Assembly (NCBI GenBank): GCA_934120015.1
Contig: CAKOTD010000024.1
Span: 1 to 18,272 of the forward strand
Source of the DNA: an uncultured Bacilli bacterium
GTDB taxonomy: Bacteria > Bacillota_I > Bacilli_A > RF39 > UBA660
Direction of reading: 5' to 3'
Length of the DNA: 18,272 nt
The notes below the pieces were generated by a model that was not told the origin of the DNA, did no database searches, and saw only the letters and a program-made list of their open reading frames with translations. Both the position numbers and the translations under genes were made by a program. Of this stretch, positions 1 through 6,720 are shown in pieces. The first letter of the stretch is position 1, and each line of letters starts with the position of its first letter.

Positions 1-76
1 AAAATCCTTCCTTGGTTATATATTTCTATATTACCATAGAAAGGATTTATCTTTACACAAAATTATTTACAGACTC
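1..76 (-). mobile_element. End of an IS256-family insertion sequence (partial)
   Basis: Read on the minus strand this is the outer end of an element starting GAGTCTGTAAATAATTTTGT, then GTAAAG. This resembles the terminal repeats of IS256 (Mutator-type) elements, which carry a similar GTGTAAA core. Inside it, AAATCCTT (42-49 region) and AAGGATTT (2-9) can pair into a hairpin, as often found at IS ends to block read-through. The transposase gene would lie outside the window, so the family call rests on the terminal sequence alone. The element cuts into the gene fragment that follows. Confidence 0.6.
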
Positions 77-77
77 A
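1..77 (+). repeat. Left arm of the 77-bp perfect terminal inverted repeat
   Basis: Positions 1-77 are the exact reverse complement of 18196-18272, and identity stops at base 78. 76 bases belong to the IS256-type end; the 77th (A) may match by chance or by assembly. See the finding on contig structure. Confidence 0.95.
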
Positions 78-381
78 GAATAGTGTTATTAATCATATAA
101 ATAGTAATGCAAATATTTCATTACATGATAAATTTAAAGATGATGTAGATATTAGTAGCTTATATTATTTTGTTTTAGATAAAATAAAGGATTATGTTCC
201 TTTAAAGTCAACATTAGTAGATAATTATATTGTGAAATGTCATGATAGTATATCTACTATAAATAATAAAGAAACATCTTTTATTGAAGTATGTACATAT
301 ATTAATACAAAAAAAATAATCACTATGTATCCTGTACTTTGTGATTATTATGATAAAATTCCTATAAAAAAATTAGTATGA
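77..381 (+). pseudogene. 3' remnant of an unidentified gene cut by the IS256-type insertion
   Basis: One reading frame (phase of position 361) stays open from the insertion-sequence junction to a TGA at 379-381 and encodes about 101 residues ending YDKIPIKKLV. It has no start codon with a ribosome site, and upstream the frame runs into the insertion sequence and stops at 37-39. The natural reading is the C-terminal third or so of a host gene disrupted by the element. The composition (many Asp, Lys, Ile, Tyr; no obvious membrane segment) suggests a soluble protein, but I do not recognise the family. Its stop overlaps the convergent end of sigK by 9 bases, tight packing that suggests it was once a real gene. 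Confidence 0.5.
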
Positions 382-1074
382 ATTATTTTTGTTTTTTATA
401 TACTCTTTGAGCATTTTTGTAAGTGCTCTTTTTTCTATTCTTGAAACATAACTTCTTGAAATACCTAGTTCTTTAGCAATTTCTTTTTGTGTTATTTCAT
501 CACATCCATTTAAACCATATCTTTTAATAATAATATCTTTTTCTCTATCATTTAAGGTTTTAAAGTAATTTTTTAATAATTCTAAATTATTTTGATTGTG
601 CAAATCTAGTGCAAAATCAGGCTTAGGTGTTTTTAAAATATCTATAAATGTAATTTCATTACCATCTTTATCAAAGCCAACAGATTCATTTATGCTTATA
701 TTTTTACTATTTTTTTTATTGCTACGATAATACATTCTGATTTCATTTTCAATACATCTTGCACAATACGTAGTTATTCTAGTTCCATGTTTATATGAAT
801 AACTATCTATACCTTTTATTAACCCAATAGTTCCAATACTAATTAGATCATCAGCATCATCTTTTTTATGATCATATTTTTTTACAATATGGGCAACTAA
901 TCTAAGATTATGTTCTATAAGCTTGCTTCTAGCCTCTTTATCTCCTTTAAGTGCTAGTTCGACATATTTTTCTTCATCTTCTTTAGAAAGGGGATCAGGA
1001 AAAATATTATTAGAATATGCAGCTGTAAAAAGATAAAAGTCTTTAAATAATAAATTAATTAATTTCCTTAACAT
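373..1074 (-). CDS. sigK: RNA polymerase sporulation sigma factor SigK (pro-sigma-K)
   Basis: This 233-residue protein directs late mother-cell transcription (coat, cortex, mother-cell lysis) during sporulation. It aligns by eye along its whole length with Bacillus SigK: LIEHNLRLVAHIVKK and DLISIGTIGLIKGI in region 2, ITTYCARCIENEI, and KEIAKELGISRSYVSRIEKR in the region 4 helix-turn-helix. The hydrophobic N-terminus up to about AAYSNNIFPDPLS matches the SigK pro-sequence that SpoIVFB removes at the forespore membrane, so it is probably made as an inactive precursor. I start it at ATG 1074, because AGGAG lies 8 bases upstream; the GTG at 1083 would overlap that ribosome site. The gene is intact and not split by a skin-type element. 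It is transcribed divergently from the RSH-like gene. Confidence 0.95.
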   Translation of the reverse strand: MLRKLINLLFKDFYLFTAAYSNNIFPDPLSKEDEEKYVELALKGDKEARSKLIEHNLRLVAHIVKKYDHKKDDADDLISIGTIGLIKGIDSYSYKHGTRITTYCARCIENEIRMYYRSNKKNSKNISINESVGFDKDGNEITFIDILKTPKPDFALDLHNQNNLELLKNYFKTLNDREKDIIIKRYGLNGCDEITQKEIAKELGISRSYVSRIEKRALTKMLKEYIKNKNNSY

Positions 1075-1093
1075 ATATCTCACTCCTAATAAA

Positions 1094-1121
1094 AGATTAT
1101 GTTTTTATTTTCCAATATTTA
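1094..1121 (-). promoter_or_regulatory. Possible SigE-type promoter of sigK
   Basis: On the minus strand TAAATATT (1121-1114) and CATAATCT (1101-1094) are 12 bases apart, about 20 bases before the sigK start. They loosely resemble the SigE -35 (ATA-centred) and -10 (CATACAAT) elements, and sigK is known to be SigE-dependent in Bacillus. The spacing is a little short and the -10 has mismatches, so this is only a candidate. Confidence 0.25.
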
Positions 1122-1146
1122 CAAAATAATTTTTTTGATTTATAAT
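1118..1146 (+). promoter_or_regulatory. SigA-type promoter of the RSH-like gene
   Basis: TTTACA (1118-1123), 17 bases, then TATAAT (1141-1146) is a near-consensus vegetative promoter. Transcription would start near 1153, a few bases before the GGGTGA ribosome site at 1159-1164. The gene is therefore probably expressed in growing cells rather than only during sporulation. Confidence 0.7.
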
Positions 1147-1169
1147 ATTTGAAAAGTTGGGTGAAAAGT

Positions 1170-2384
1170 ATGATGAATGTGAATTTTGAAACAATGAAGA
1201 AATTTTTTGAAGTAAATAGTATGCAGGAAGAGTTATTAAGAAAAGCATTTAAATTAAATAACAAATACTATTATCTTAGTCCTGATAATATAAATAGTAA
1301 AATAGCACTAGAAACTGGGATACTTTTATTTTTGGATTTGTGTGCAGATTTTGATACAATTATAGCAAGTATGATATATAGATCAACAGTTTCATTAGGA
1401 ATATCTACAGAAAAAATTAAAGAAGAATTTAATGAGGAAATAGCAAAAAAAGTAGGTTTATTAGGACTTTTCGATACAAATTTAGTTAAACCTAGTATTA
1501 ATAATAGATTTTATATGGCAAAATTAATAGGTGTTGATGTAAAAGTTCCTATTATAAAATTAGTAGAAAGAATTGTAACATTCCATTATATTGATAAACT
1601 ATCAGAACAAGAACTTGCTGATTTTGTTATTGAGACATTGGATTATTATGTACCAATAACAAAAATACTTGGTATATATAAATTAAAAAACAACTTAGAA
1701 GATTTGTGTTTTAGATTTGATAATAATTATGAAAAGACACAAGAGATAAAGAAACATATTAGTGAAAGATATAATAATATTATAACTTGTATTAAGCAAA
1801 AATTAGATAATAGCCCTATAACTTTTAAAGAAGATGTGACATTTAAAATAAATCAAAGAAGTAATTATGATATATATAGAAAAGCTTTAGAAGCAGAAAA
1901 AACAGTTGAAGAACTTAATAATGATGATGATATTAGACTTTCTGGTTTTTGTTCTATAAAGTGCTTAGTAAAAAGTAAACAAGAGTGTTATATTATGATT
2001 TATTTAATTCACCAGTTTATGCATCAAATAGGATCATTTAATGATTTTATTGGTGGAGATCAAGGAAATGAATATCATTCAATTCATACTAATGTTTTTA
2101 TTGATAATACTCTAGTAGATTTTAGGATTTGTACTAATGAAATGGATAACATTAATCATTATGGTGTTGTATCAGATTGGAAGAATAATCCTAATCTCCA
2201 AGAAAGATTGAAAAATAATTACAATTTTTATAATCAGTTACTAGCACTAGATGATTATATGGATAAAAAAGAATTTGTAAAAAGATATATTACAGATATA
2301 GTAGATGCTAAGGTAGAAAAAAATTCATATATAAATATACCTACTCAAAAAGTATTAAAAAAGTTTTATCACGATGAAGACTAA
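1170..2384 (+). CDS. RelA/SpoT homologue (RSH) with both active sites apparently degenerate
   Basis: This 404-residue protein has the order of a bifunctional Rel enzyme, an HD hydrolase-like domain (about 20-170) then a synthetase-like domain (about 190-345), and lacks the C-terminal TGS/ACT region. The homology is clear in the linker (ETLDYYVPITKILGI then LEDLCFRF, against Rel ETMEIYAPLAHRLGI and LEDLAFRY) and in the synthetase core (FNDFIGG, EYHSIHT, YGVVSDW). By eye, key residues differ. The HD pair is Tyr70-Arg71, the HD-domain metal Asp (LADRLH) is Glu133, the synthetase metal Asp (DLIAIR) is Gly259, the EVQIRT Glu is Asp317, and the RPK substrate-binding motif is NQR. The G-loop Tyr302 and His306 remain. 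It may be a pseudoenzyme that binds nucleotide or a regulator. Start: ATG 1170 behind GGGTGA; the upstream TTG at 1149 lacks a ribosome site. Confidence 0.8.
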   Translation: MMNVNFETMKKFFEVNSMQEELLRKAFKLNNKYYYLSPDNINSKIALETGILLFLDLCADFDTIIASMIYRSTVSLGISTEKIKEEFNEEIAKKVGLLGLFDTNLVKPSINNRFYMAKLIGVDVKVPIIKLVERIVTFHYIDKLSEQELADFVIETLDYYVPITKILGIYKLKNNLEDLCFRFDNNYEKTQEIKKHISERYNNIITCIKQKLDNSPITFKEDVTFKINQRSNYDIYRKALEAEKTVEELNNDDDIRLSGFCSIKCLVKSKQECYIMIYLIHQFMHQIGSFNDFIGGDQGNEYHSIHTNVFIDNTLVDFRICTNEMDNINHYGVVSDWKNNPNLQERLKNNYNFYNQLLALDDYMDKKEFVKRYITDIVDAKVEKNSYINIPTQKVLKKFYHDED

Positions 2385-2406
2385 ACTAGAAGTTTAGTTT
2401 TTTTTT
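2380..2406 (+). terminator. Rho-independent terminator of the RSH-like gene
   Basis: Stem ACTAAAC / GTTTAGT with a 5-base loop is followed by eight T. It includes the gene's stop codon. Confidence 0.85.
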
Positions 2407-2424
2407 AAGGATTAATTTTTTATT

Positions 2425-2431
2425 TGTCGTA
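2425..2431 (+). promoter_or_regulatory. Possible Spo0A box (one mismatch)
   Basis: TGTCGTA in the context TATTTGTCGTAATA differs by one base from the Spo0A box TGTCGAA. It lies 23 bases before the start of the unknown coiled-coil gene. A perfect box precedes spoIIAA further on, so both transcripts could respond to Spo0A. Confidence 0.3.
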
Positions 2432-2453
2432 ATATCTATATGGAGGTGATACA

Positions 2454-4139
2454 ATGAAAAAGATAATCTTAATATTATTTTTTTTCATTTCTTGTGTAGA
2501 TATTAAAGCAGAAGTTTTTTATTCAGATTATGGATCCTATAGTGCTTTCACAGAAGAATTTATAAAAGAAGATGATTTAATTAGTGTTGATATACAAAAA
2601 AGATATAAATTATATAATGAAATACGAAGTAATGGAAACTATTATATTGAGGGAAATAATGAGAAAGATTTTCCTTATATTGATAGGGATGATTATATTG
2701 TTACAGATTTTACTGACTGGGTAGATAAAATACCAGATTATGTTCCAAATAGAATGCTTGAAAGTAAAATTATATATGAGTATAGTAAAATGAAAAAGAT
2801 AAGATATATTCATTTATATAATTTTTATGGGAATAATGGTGTCTTTAAAATGGCAGAGTTACGTGTATATAGTAATAATATAGAAATACCTATTAAAGTA
2901 TTTTGTGAAAATTGTAGTGAAAATTTTTCACAAAATGTATTAGATGGTAATAATTATTCGGTTAGGGGATATGTTAAAAATACAACTGGATATATTAGGA
3001 TAGATTTAAATGATTATTATGATGTTGATACCTTGTTGATAGTTCCCTATGTTGCAGATTCATCGAGTGAAAAGAAACGATATTCATTAAAATTTACTAG
3101 AGAAGAGGATTTTAATAGTAGGTCTTATGTAAAGGGAAATTTTAATACTTATTTTCAACACCAAACTGAGGATATAGCAAGTCCATATTCTTTTGATAAA
3201 AAAAATTATCAAGTAGATGATCCTCTATATGAAGAAAGTAAAATTAGTGGTGGAATGGTTTTAGAAACGCTAACAACAAAAGTGGTAGAACATAAATTAT
3301 ATCGTTATAAAGATAAACTATATAGATATTATAAATATAAAAAAGAATATAGTGCTGATTATTATAGTGATAAAAATGACAAATTTAAATATATAGACAA
3401 AGAAAATTATAAACTTTATTACCGTTATAAAAAAAGGGAAAAATTTGAAATAATTGATGATTTAATAATAGATTCATACAACTTTAATTTACATAAATTT
3501 ATATTAAATAGTACATTAGATAATATTAAGGTACAAAGTAATGTTAATGAAAAAATAAATGGTATATATAGTGTTAAATTTATATTGCCATTTATAGAAA
3601 TAGAAAGAAAAGTAGTTGTTGATATTGATGAAAATAAGAAAAATGAAAAAGAAAAAATTAAGGAAGATTTAGAAAATATTAAAAATGAACAGATTAAAGA
3701 TTTAACTAATGAAAATAAAAAATTACAAGATAAATTAAATTTAGAAATTTCAGATTTAATTAAAGAATTTAATAAGTGTAAGAGCTTATTAGATGAAACC
3801 GGAAAAAATAATTTATTATTAATAAATGAAATAAATAATTGTAATCAAAGGATAATAAATCAGAATCAAAATATTGATAGTTTAAAAAGAATAAATAATA
3901 ATAATTTAGATATATATAATAAAGAAATTAATGAAATAAAATTTAGTTTAACCAATTTAGAAAATAAAAATAATAAATTGAATAATTCATATAATATGTG
4001 TTTGAATTCAAAAAAGGAGTATTATAATCAAATTAATAGTATAAAAAGTAGTAGTCATGATAAAAAGATTATTCTTTTAATAATATTACTAATTACAATT
4101 ATTTCCTCTGGTATTTATATAAAACATAAAAAAATGTAG
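2454..4139 (+). CDS. Secreted, membrane-anchored coiled-coil protein of unknown function
   Basis: I do not recognise this 561-residue protein as a named family. It begins with a signal peptide (hydrophobic ILILFFFISCVDI, likely cleavage after KA near residue 19). Next comes a beta-rich region (about 20-250) whose stretch IRYIHLYNFYG then ELRVYSNN could be a discoidin/F5-8C-like fold, which is inference only. Residues about 275-330 are packed with Tyr, Lys and Asp (HKLYRYKDKLYRYYKYKK). Residues about 395-530 are a long Lys/Glu/Asn/Leu coiled coil, and a single membrane helix near the C-terminus (IILLIILLITIISSGIYI) is followed by KHKKM. The topology is thus an extracytoplasmic body on a coiled-coil stalk with a C-terminal anchor. 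Translation starts at ATG 2454 behind a near-perfect GGAGGTGAT. It is a single-gene unit between the RSH terminator and the spoIIA promoter region, so a role in the sporangium is possible but unproven. Confidence 0.75.
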   Translation: MKKIILILFFFISCVDIKAEVFYSDYGSYSAFTEEFIKEDDLISVDIQKRYKLYNEIRSNGNYYIEGNNEKDFPYIDRDDYIVTDFTDWVDKIPDYVPNRMLESKIIYEYSKMKKIRYIHLYNFYGNNGVFKMAELRVYSNNIEIPIKVFCENCSENFSQNVLDGNNYSVRGYVKNTTGYIRIDLNDYYDVDTLLIVPYVADSSSEKKRYSLKFTREEDFNSRSYVKGNFNTYFQHQTEDIASPYSFDKKNYQVDDPLYEESKISGGMVLETLTTKVVEHKLYRYKDKLYRYYKYKKEYSADYYSDKNDKFKYIDKENYKLYYRYKKREKFEIIDDLIIDSYNFNLHKFILNSTLDNIKVQSNVNEKINGIYSVKFILPFIEIERKVVVDIDENKKNEKEKIKEDLENIKNEQIKDLTNENKKLQDKLNLEISDLIKEFNKCKSLLDETGKNNLLLINEINNCNQRIINQNQNIDSLKRINNNNLDIYNKEINEIKFSLTNLENKNNKLNNSYNMCLNSKKEYYNQINSIKSSSHDKKIILLIILLITIISSGIYIKHKKM

Positions 4140-4160
4140 AATTAAAATTTATTCTAGTTT

Positions 4161-4167
4161 TGTCGAA
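4161..4167 (+). promoter_or_regulatory. Spo0A box upstream of spoIIAA
   Basis: A perfect TGTCGAA, flanked as TTTTGTCGAATATA, lies 51 bases before the spoIIAA start. The spoIIA operon is a classical Spo0A~P target in Bacillus and Clostridium. I could not identify a convincing SigH promoter around it. Confidence 0.6.
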
Positions 4168-4217
4168 TATATATTCAAATAATAATGATTGTGATAAATT
4201 TGTATTTGAGGTGATGC

Positions 4218-4562
4218 ATGTTAGAAATTGATATAGATAATAAGAAGGGATTTTTGTTCGTTAAAGTAAGTGGGGAATTAAACGAAAAAACCATTGTAAA
4301 GTGGGATAATGATGTAAAAGATTTAATAATAGATAATGGCGTTAGAAATGTTGTTTTTGATATATCAAATTTGAATAACATTGATATAAATGGTATTAAA
4401 TCTCTATATTATAGTTATAACATTTGCAGAAAGAATAAAGGTATTGCCTTTCTATGTGGTATCAGTAACTTAATAAGAGAAAAACTTAATAAAAGTAATA
4501 TCTTAAATTATATTAATGAAGTAAAAGATGAAAAAACAATATTATCTATTATAACATTATAG
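4218..4562 (+). CDS. spoIIAA: SpoIIAA-like STAS-domain protein (anti-anti-sigma factor) lacking the phospho-serine
   Basis: This 114-residue protein is a single STAS domain the size of SpoIIAA. It matches at the start (VKVSGELNEKT against SpoIIAA LTGELDHHT), in the core (VRNVVFDISNLNNID) and at the end. In Bacillus, unphosphorylated SpoIIAA frees SigF by binding SpoIIAB, which inactivates it by phosphorylating Ser58 in the motif DSSG. Here the aligned motif is DING, with Asn58 exactly at that position, so this control cannot work as described. ATG 4218 follows GAGGTG, and only 7 bases separate it from sigF. Assignment rests on the domain plus synteny with sigF and spoVA; on sequence alone any STAS antagonist would fit. 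Confidence 0.85.
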   Translation: MLEIDIDNKKGFLFVKVSGELNEKTIVKWDNDVKDLIIDNGVRNVVFDISNLNNIDINGIKSLYYSYNICRKNKGIAFLCGISNLIREKLNKSNILNYINEVKDEKTILSIITL

Positions 4563-4569
4563 GAGAGAT

Positions 4570-5229
4570 ATGATTGATAATGAAGAACTGATTATTAATA
4601 ATCAAAACTTAATTTATTATATTATTAATACATATTTTGGAAACTATCAAAATAAAAATGATCTTTTTCAGGTTGGCTGCATTGGATTAATTAAAGCTAG
4701 TAAAAATTATAATCAACAATACAATACTAAATTTTCTACATATGCATTTTCCTATATAATGGGTGAAATAAAGAATTATATAAGAAGTGATAAGGGAATA
4801 AAAATTAGTCATGATATGCAAAAAATTGCTTACAAAGTAGAAAAAGTTAGAATTATGTTATATCAAAAATTAATGCGTGAACCAACTATAGAAGAATTAT
4901 CAAACTTTTTAAATATTCAAGAACAAAAGTTAAAAGAAATTATGTGCATACCAACAGGTATACAAAGCTTGGATGAAACATTTGATGATTCAGATAATGA
5001 TTATTATGAATATGTTGCTAGTGATCAAAATAGGAATATTGATGATATAATTGCTTTAAGAGATAGTATAAAAGATTTAAATGAGCTTGAACAAAAAATA
5101 ATTAAAATTAGATACAAATATGATATGACACAAACAGAAACAGCTAAAATATTAGGCATGAGTCAGGTTCAGGTTTCAAGAAATGAAAAAAAAGTTTTGA
5201 TAAAATTAAGAGACAAATTACGTGTGTAA
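4570..5229 (+). CDS. sigF: RNA polymerase sporulation sigma factor SigF (forespore)
   Basis: This 219-residue sigma-70 protein is of the SigF/SigG group. Region 2 has DLFQVGCIGLIKA (about 35-47) and FSTYAFSYIMGEIKNYIRSD, the SigF-like core promoter-binding segment. Region 3 follows, then a region 4 helix-turn-helix with TQTETAKILGMSQVQVSRNEKK (about 188-208). SigF starts the forespore programme. Position after spoIIAA and before spoVAC-D-E is the usual place of sigF in clostridia, which favours SigF over SigG. It is about 35 residues shorter than the Bacillus protein, and the missing part is the N-terminus before region 2. The start at ATG 4570 has AGGAG 4 bases upstream and no longer alternative. 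Unusually, no spoIIAB lies between spoIIAA and this gene. Co-transcribed with spoIIAA. Confidence 0.85.
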   Translation: MIDNEELIINNQNLIYYIINTYFGNYQNKNDLFQVGCIGLIKASKNYNQQYNTKFSTYAFSYIMGEIKNYIRSDKGIKISHDMQKIAYKVEKVRIMLYQKLMREPTIEELSNFLNIQEQKLKEIMCIPTGIQSLDETFDDSDNDYYEYVASDQNRNIDDIIALRDSIKDLNELEQKIIKIRYKYDMTQTETAKILGMSQVQVSRNEKKVLIKLRDKLRV

Positions 5230-5240
5230 TTTGTCTTTTT
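5211..5240 (+). terminator. Rho-independent terminator of spoIIAA-sigF
   Basis: An 11-bp perfect stem, AGACAAATTAC / GTAATTTGTCT, with a GTGT loop and a T run, overlaps the sigF stop codon. It separates sigF from the spoVA operon, which therefore needs its own promoter. Confidence 0.85.
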
Positions 5241-5270
5241 GTATAAAGTTAAATCTTTTCTCCCATAATA
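5241..5270 (+). promoter_or_regulatory. Candidate SigG-type promoter of the spoVA operon
   Basis: GTATA (5241-5245), 18 bases, then CATAATA (5264-5270) fits the SigG/SigF pattern (GNATA, about 18 bases, CATnnTA). The spoVA operon is SigG-dependent in Bacillus. A caution is that the expected start point (about 5277) would fall inside the GAGGAGG ribosome site at 5276-5282. Confidence 0.4.
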
Positions 5271-5288
5271 GTTAAGAGGAGGAAAGAT

Positions 5289-5729
5289 ATGGAAAAAAAT
5301 AAATACAAGAAAATTGTAAAAAAGTATACACCAAATGAGAATAGAATTTATAATGGCTTAATTGCTTTTATAACAGGGGGACTAATGGGAATGTTAGGAC
5401 AATTTTTACTTGAAGTTTATTCATATTTCTTAAATATTCCTACTAAGGAAGCAGGAACCTTTATGATTATAACTTTAATAGCAATTGGTTGTCTACTTAC
5501 TTGTTTTGGCTTCTTTGATAAAATAGTTAACTTTTGTAAAGCTGGTTTATTAATACCAATAACAGGTTTTGCTCATTCAATGATGAGTGCAGCACTTGAA
5601 TATAAAAAAGAGGGATTAGTTACAGGTATAGGCGCTAATATGTTTAAATTAGCAGGAACTGTAATTGTTTTCGGAGTAGTATCTGCCTATGTTTTTGGTT
5701 TAATTAGAATAATAATATTTGGAGGCTAA
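5289..5729 (+). CDS. spoVAC: Stage V sporulation protein AC (dipicolinic acid channel subunit)
   Basis: This 146-residue integral membrane protein belongs to the SpoVAC/SpoVAEb family, part of the inner-membrane channel that moves calcium-dipicolinic acid into the forespore and out at germination. Visible family marks are the cytosolic N-terminus KKYTPNENRIYNGLIAF, the glycine-rich first helix (GGLMGMLGQF), FDKIVNFCKAGLLIPITGF and AHSMMSAALEYKKEG, with about four membrane helices. Length is normal. ATG 5289 sits 6 bases after GAGGAGG. It is first of a tight three-gene operon with spoVAD (1-base gap) and spoVAE, made in the forespore under SigG in known species. Confidence 0.95.
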   Translation: MEKNKYKKIVKKYTPNENRIYNGLIAFITGGLMGMLGQFLLEVYSYFLNIPTKEAGTFMIITLIAIGCLLTCFGFFDKIVNFCKAGLLIPITGFAHSMMSAALEYKKEGLVTGIGANMFKLAGTVIVFGVVSAYVFGLIRIIIFGG

Positions 5730-5730
5730 G

Positions 5731-6720
5731 ATGACAATAAAATATGATAATGTTTATATAAATGAAACTGCAACAGTTACTGGTCCTTATGAGAAAAAAG
5801 GACCATTACAAGGATATTTTGATAAAGGCTATGATGACTTTTATTTTGGAATGCCAACATGGGAACAAGCTGAAGGTAAACTTATAGAGGAGTCTATAGA
5901 TATTTTACTTGCAAAAATAGGTAAAACAAGATTTGATATAGATCTTCATATTTCAGGAGACTTATTAAATCAAATAGTTGCTTCTAACTATGCCTCTGCA
6001 TCTTTAGAAATACCTTTTTTAGGTATATATAATGCTTGTGCAACTAGTGTTGAAGGTATAATAATTGCTTCTAATATGATTGAAAGCAAACAGATTAAAA
6101 ACTGCATTTGTAGTGTATCATCACATAATAATGCAGCAGAAAAACAGTTTAGATATCCCGTCGAATATGGTGGACCTAAACCTAAAACTACAACATTTAC
6201 TACTACTGGTGGTGCAGCATGCTATATTACTTATAATAAATCTGGAATTAGGGTAGAAAGTAGTACAATAGGGATAGTTAATGATTTGGGAATAAAAGAT
6301 GCCTATAATATGGGGGCAGTAATGGCACCAGCCGCAGCTCAAACAATATATAGACACTTAAAAGATACAAAAAGGGAAGCTAACTATTATGATTTAATTT
6401 TAACAGGAGATTTAGGAATGTATGGTAAGAAAATATTAAAAGAATATATGCAAACTGAATATGGAATTGAACTAAAAAACTATAATGATACAGCAACAAT
6501 GATATATGATTTGGACAACCAGCCAGTATATGCTGGAGGTAGTGGTCCGGCATGTGCACCTCTTGTAACTTATGGCTATATATTTTCTCAGATGAAAAAG
6601 AAGAAATTAAAAAGGGTACTTTTAGTAGCAACCGGTGCTTTAATGTCAACAACAATGGTAAATCAAAAATTATCAATACCATCAGTTGCTCATGCAATTA
6701 GTTTGGAGGCTATAGAATGA
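5731..6720 (+). CDS. spoVAD: Stage V sporulation protein AD (dipicolinic acid-binding SpoVA subunit)
   Basis: This 329-residue protein has the thiolase/KAS-like fold of SpoVAD, the peripheral SpoVA subunit that binds dipicolinic acid. Family signatures are visible: GPYEKKGPLQGYFD near the N-terminus, MPTWEQAEGKL, the nucleophile-elbow-like GIYNACATSVEG (Cys at about 106), SSHNNAAEKQFRYPVEYG, TTTGGAAC, GDLGMYGK, and a C-terminal VATGALMSTTMVNQ with IPSVAHAI. Length is as expected. I start at ATG 5731 (GGAGG 6 bases before it); a TTG at 5719 in the same frame lies on top of the ribosome site. It overlaps spoVAE by 4 bases (ATGA), so the two are probably translationally coupled. Confidence 0.96.
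   Translation: MTIKYDNVYINETATVTGPYEKKGPLQGYFDKGYDDFYFGMPTWEQAEGKLIEESIDILLAKIGKTRFDIDLHISGDLLNQIVASNYASASLEIPFLGIYNACATSVEGIIIASNMIESKQIKNCICSVSSHNNAAEKQFRYPVEYGGPKPKTTTFTTTGGAACYITYNKSGIRVESSTIGIVNDLGIKDAYNMGAVMAPAAAQTIYRHLKDTKREANYYDLILTGDLGMYGKKILKEYMQTEYGIELKNYNDTATMIYDLDNQPVYAGGSGPACAPLVTYGYIFSQMKKKKLKRVLLVATGALMSTTMVNQKLSIPSVAHAISLEAIE

Noticed and set aside
373..1074. Interruption of sigK by a skin-like element
   Set aside because: The gene is continuous from the pro-sequence to region 4 with no recombinase nearby.
4138..4168. SigH promoter from AGAATT and GAAT before spoIIAA
   Set aside because: The spacing is about 21 bases, far from the 11-13 expected for SigH, so only the Spo0A box is reported.
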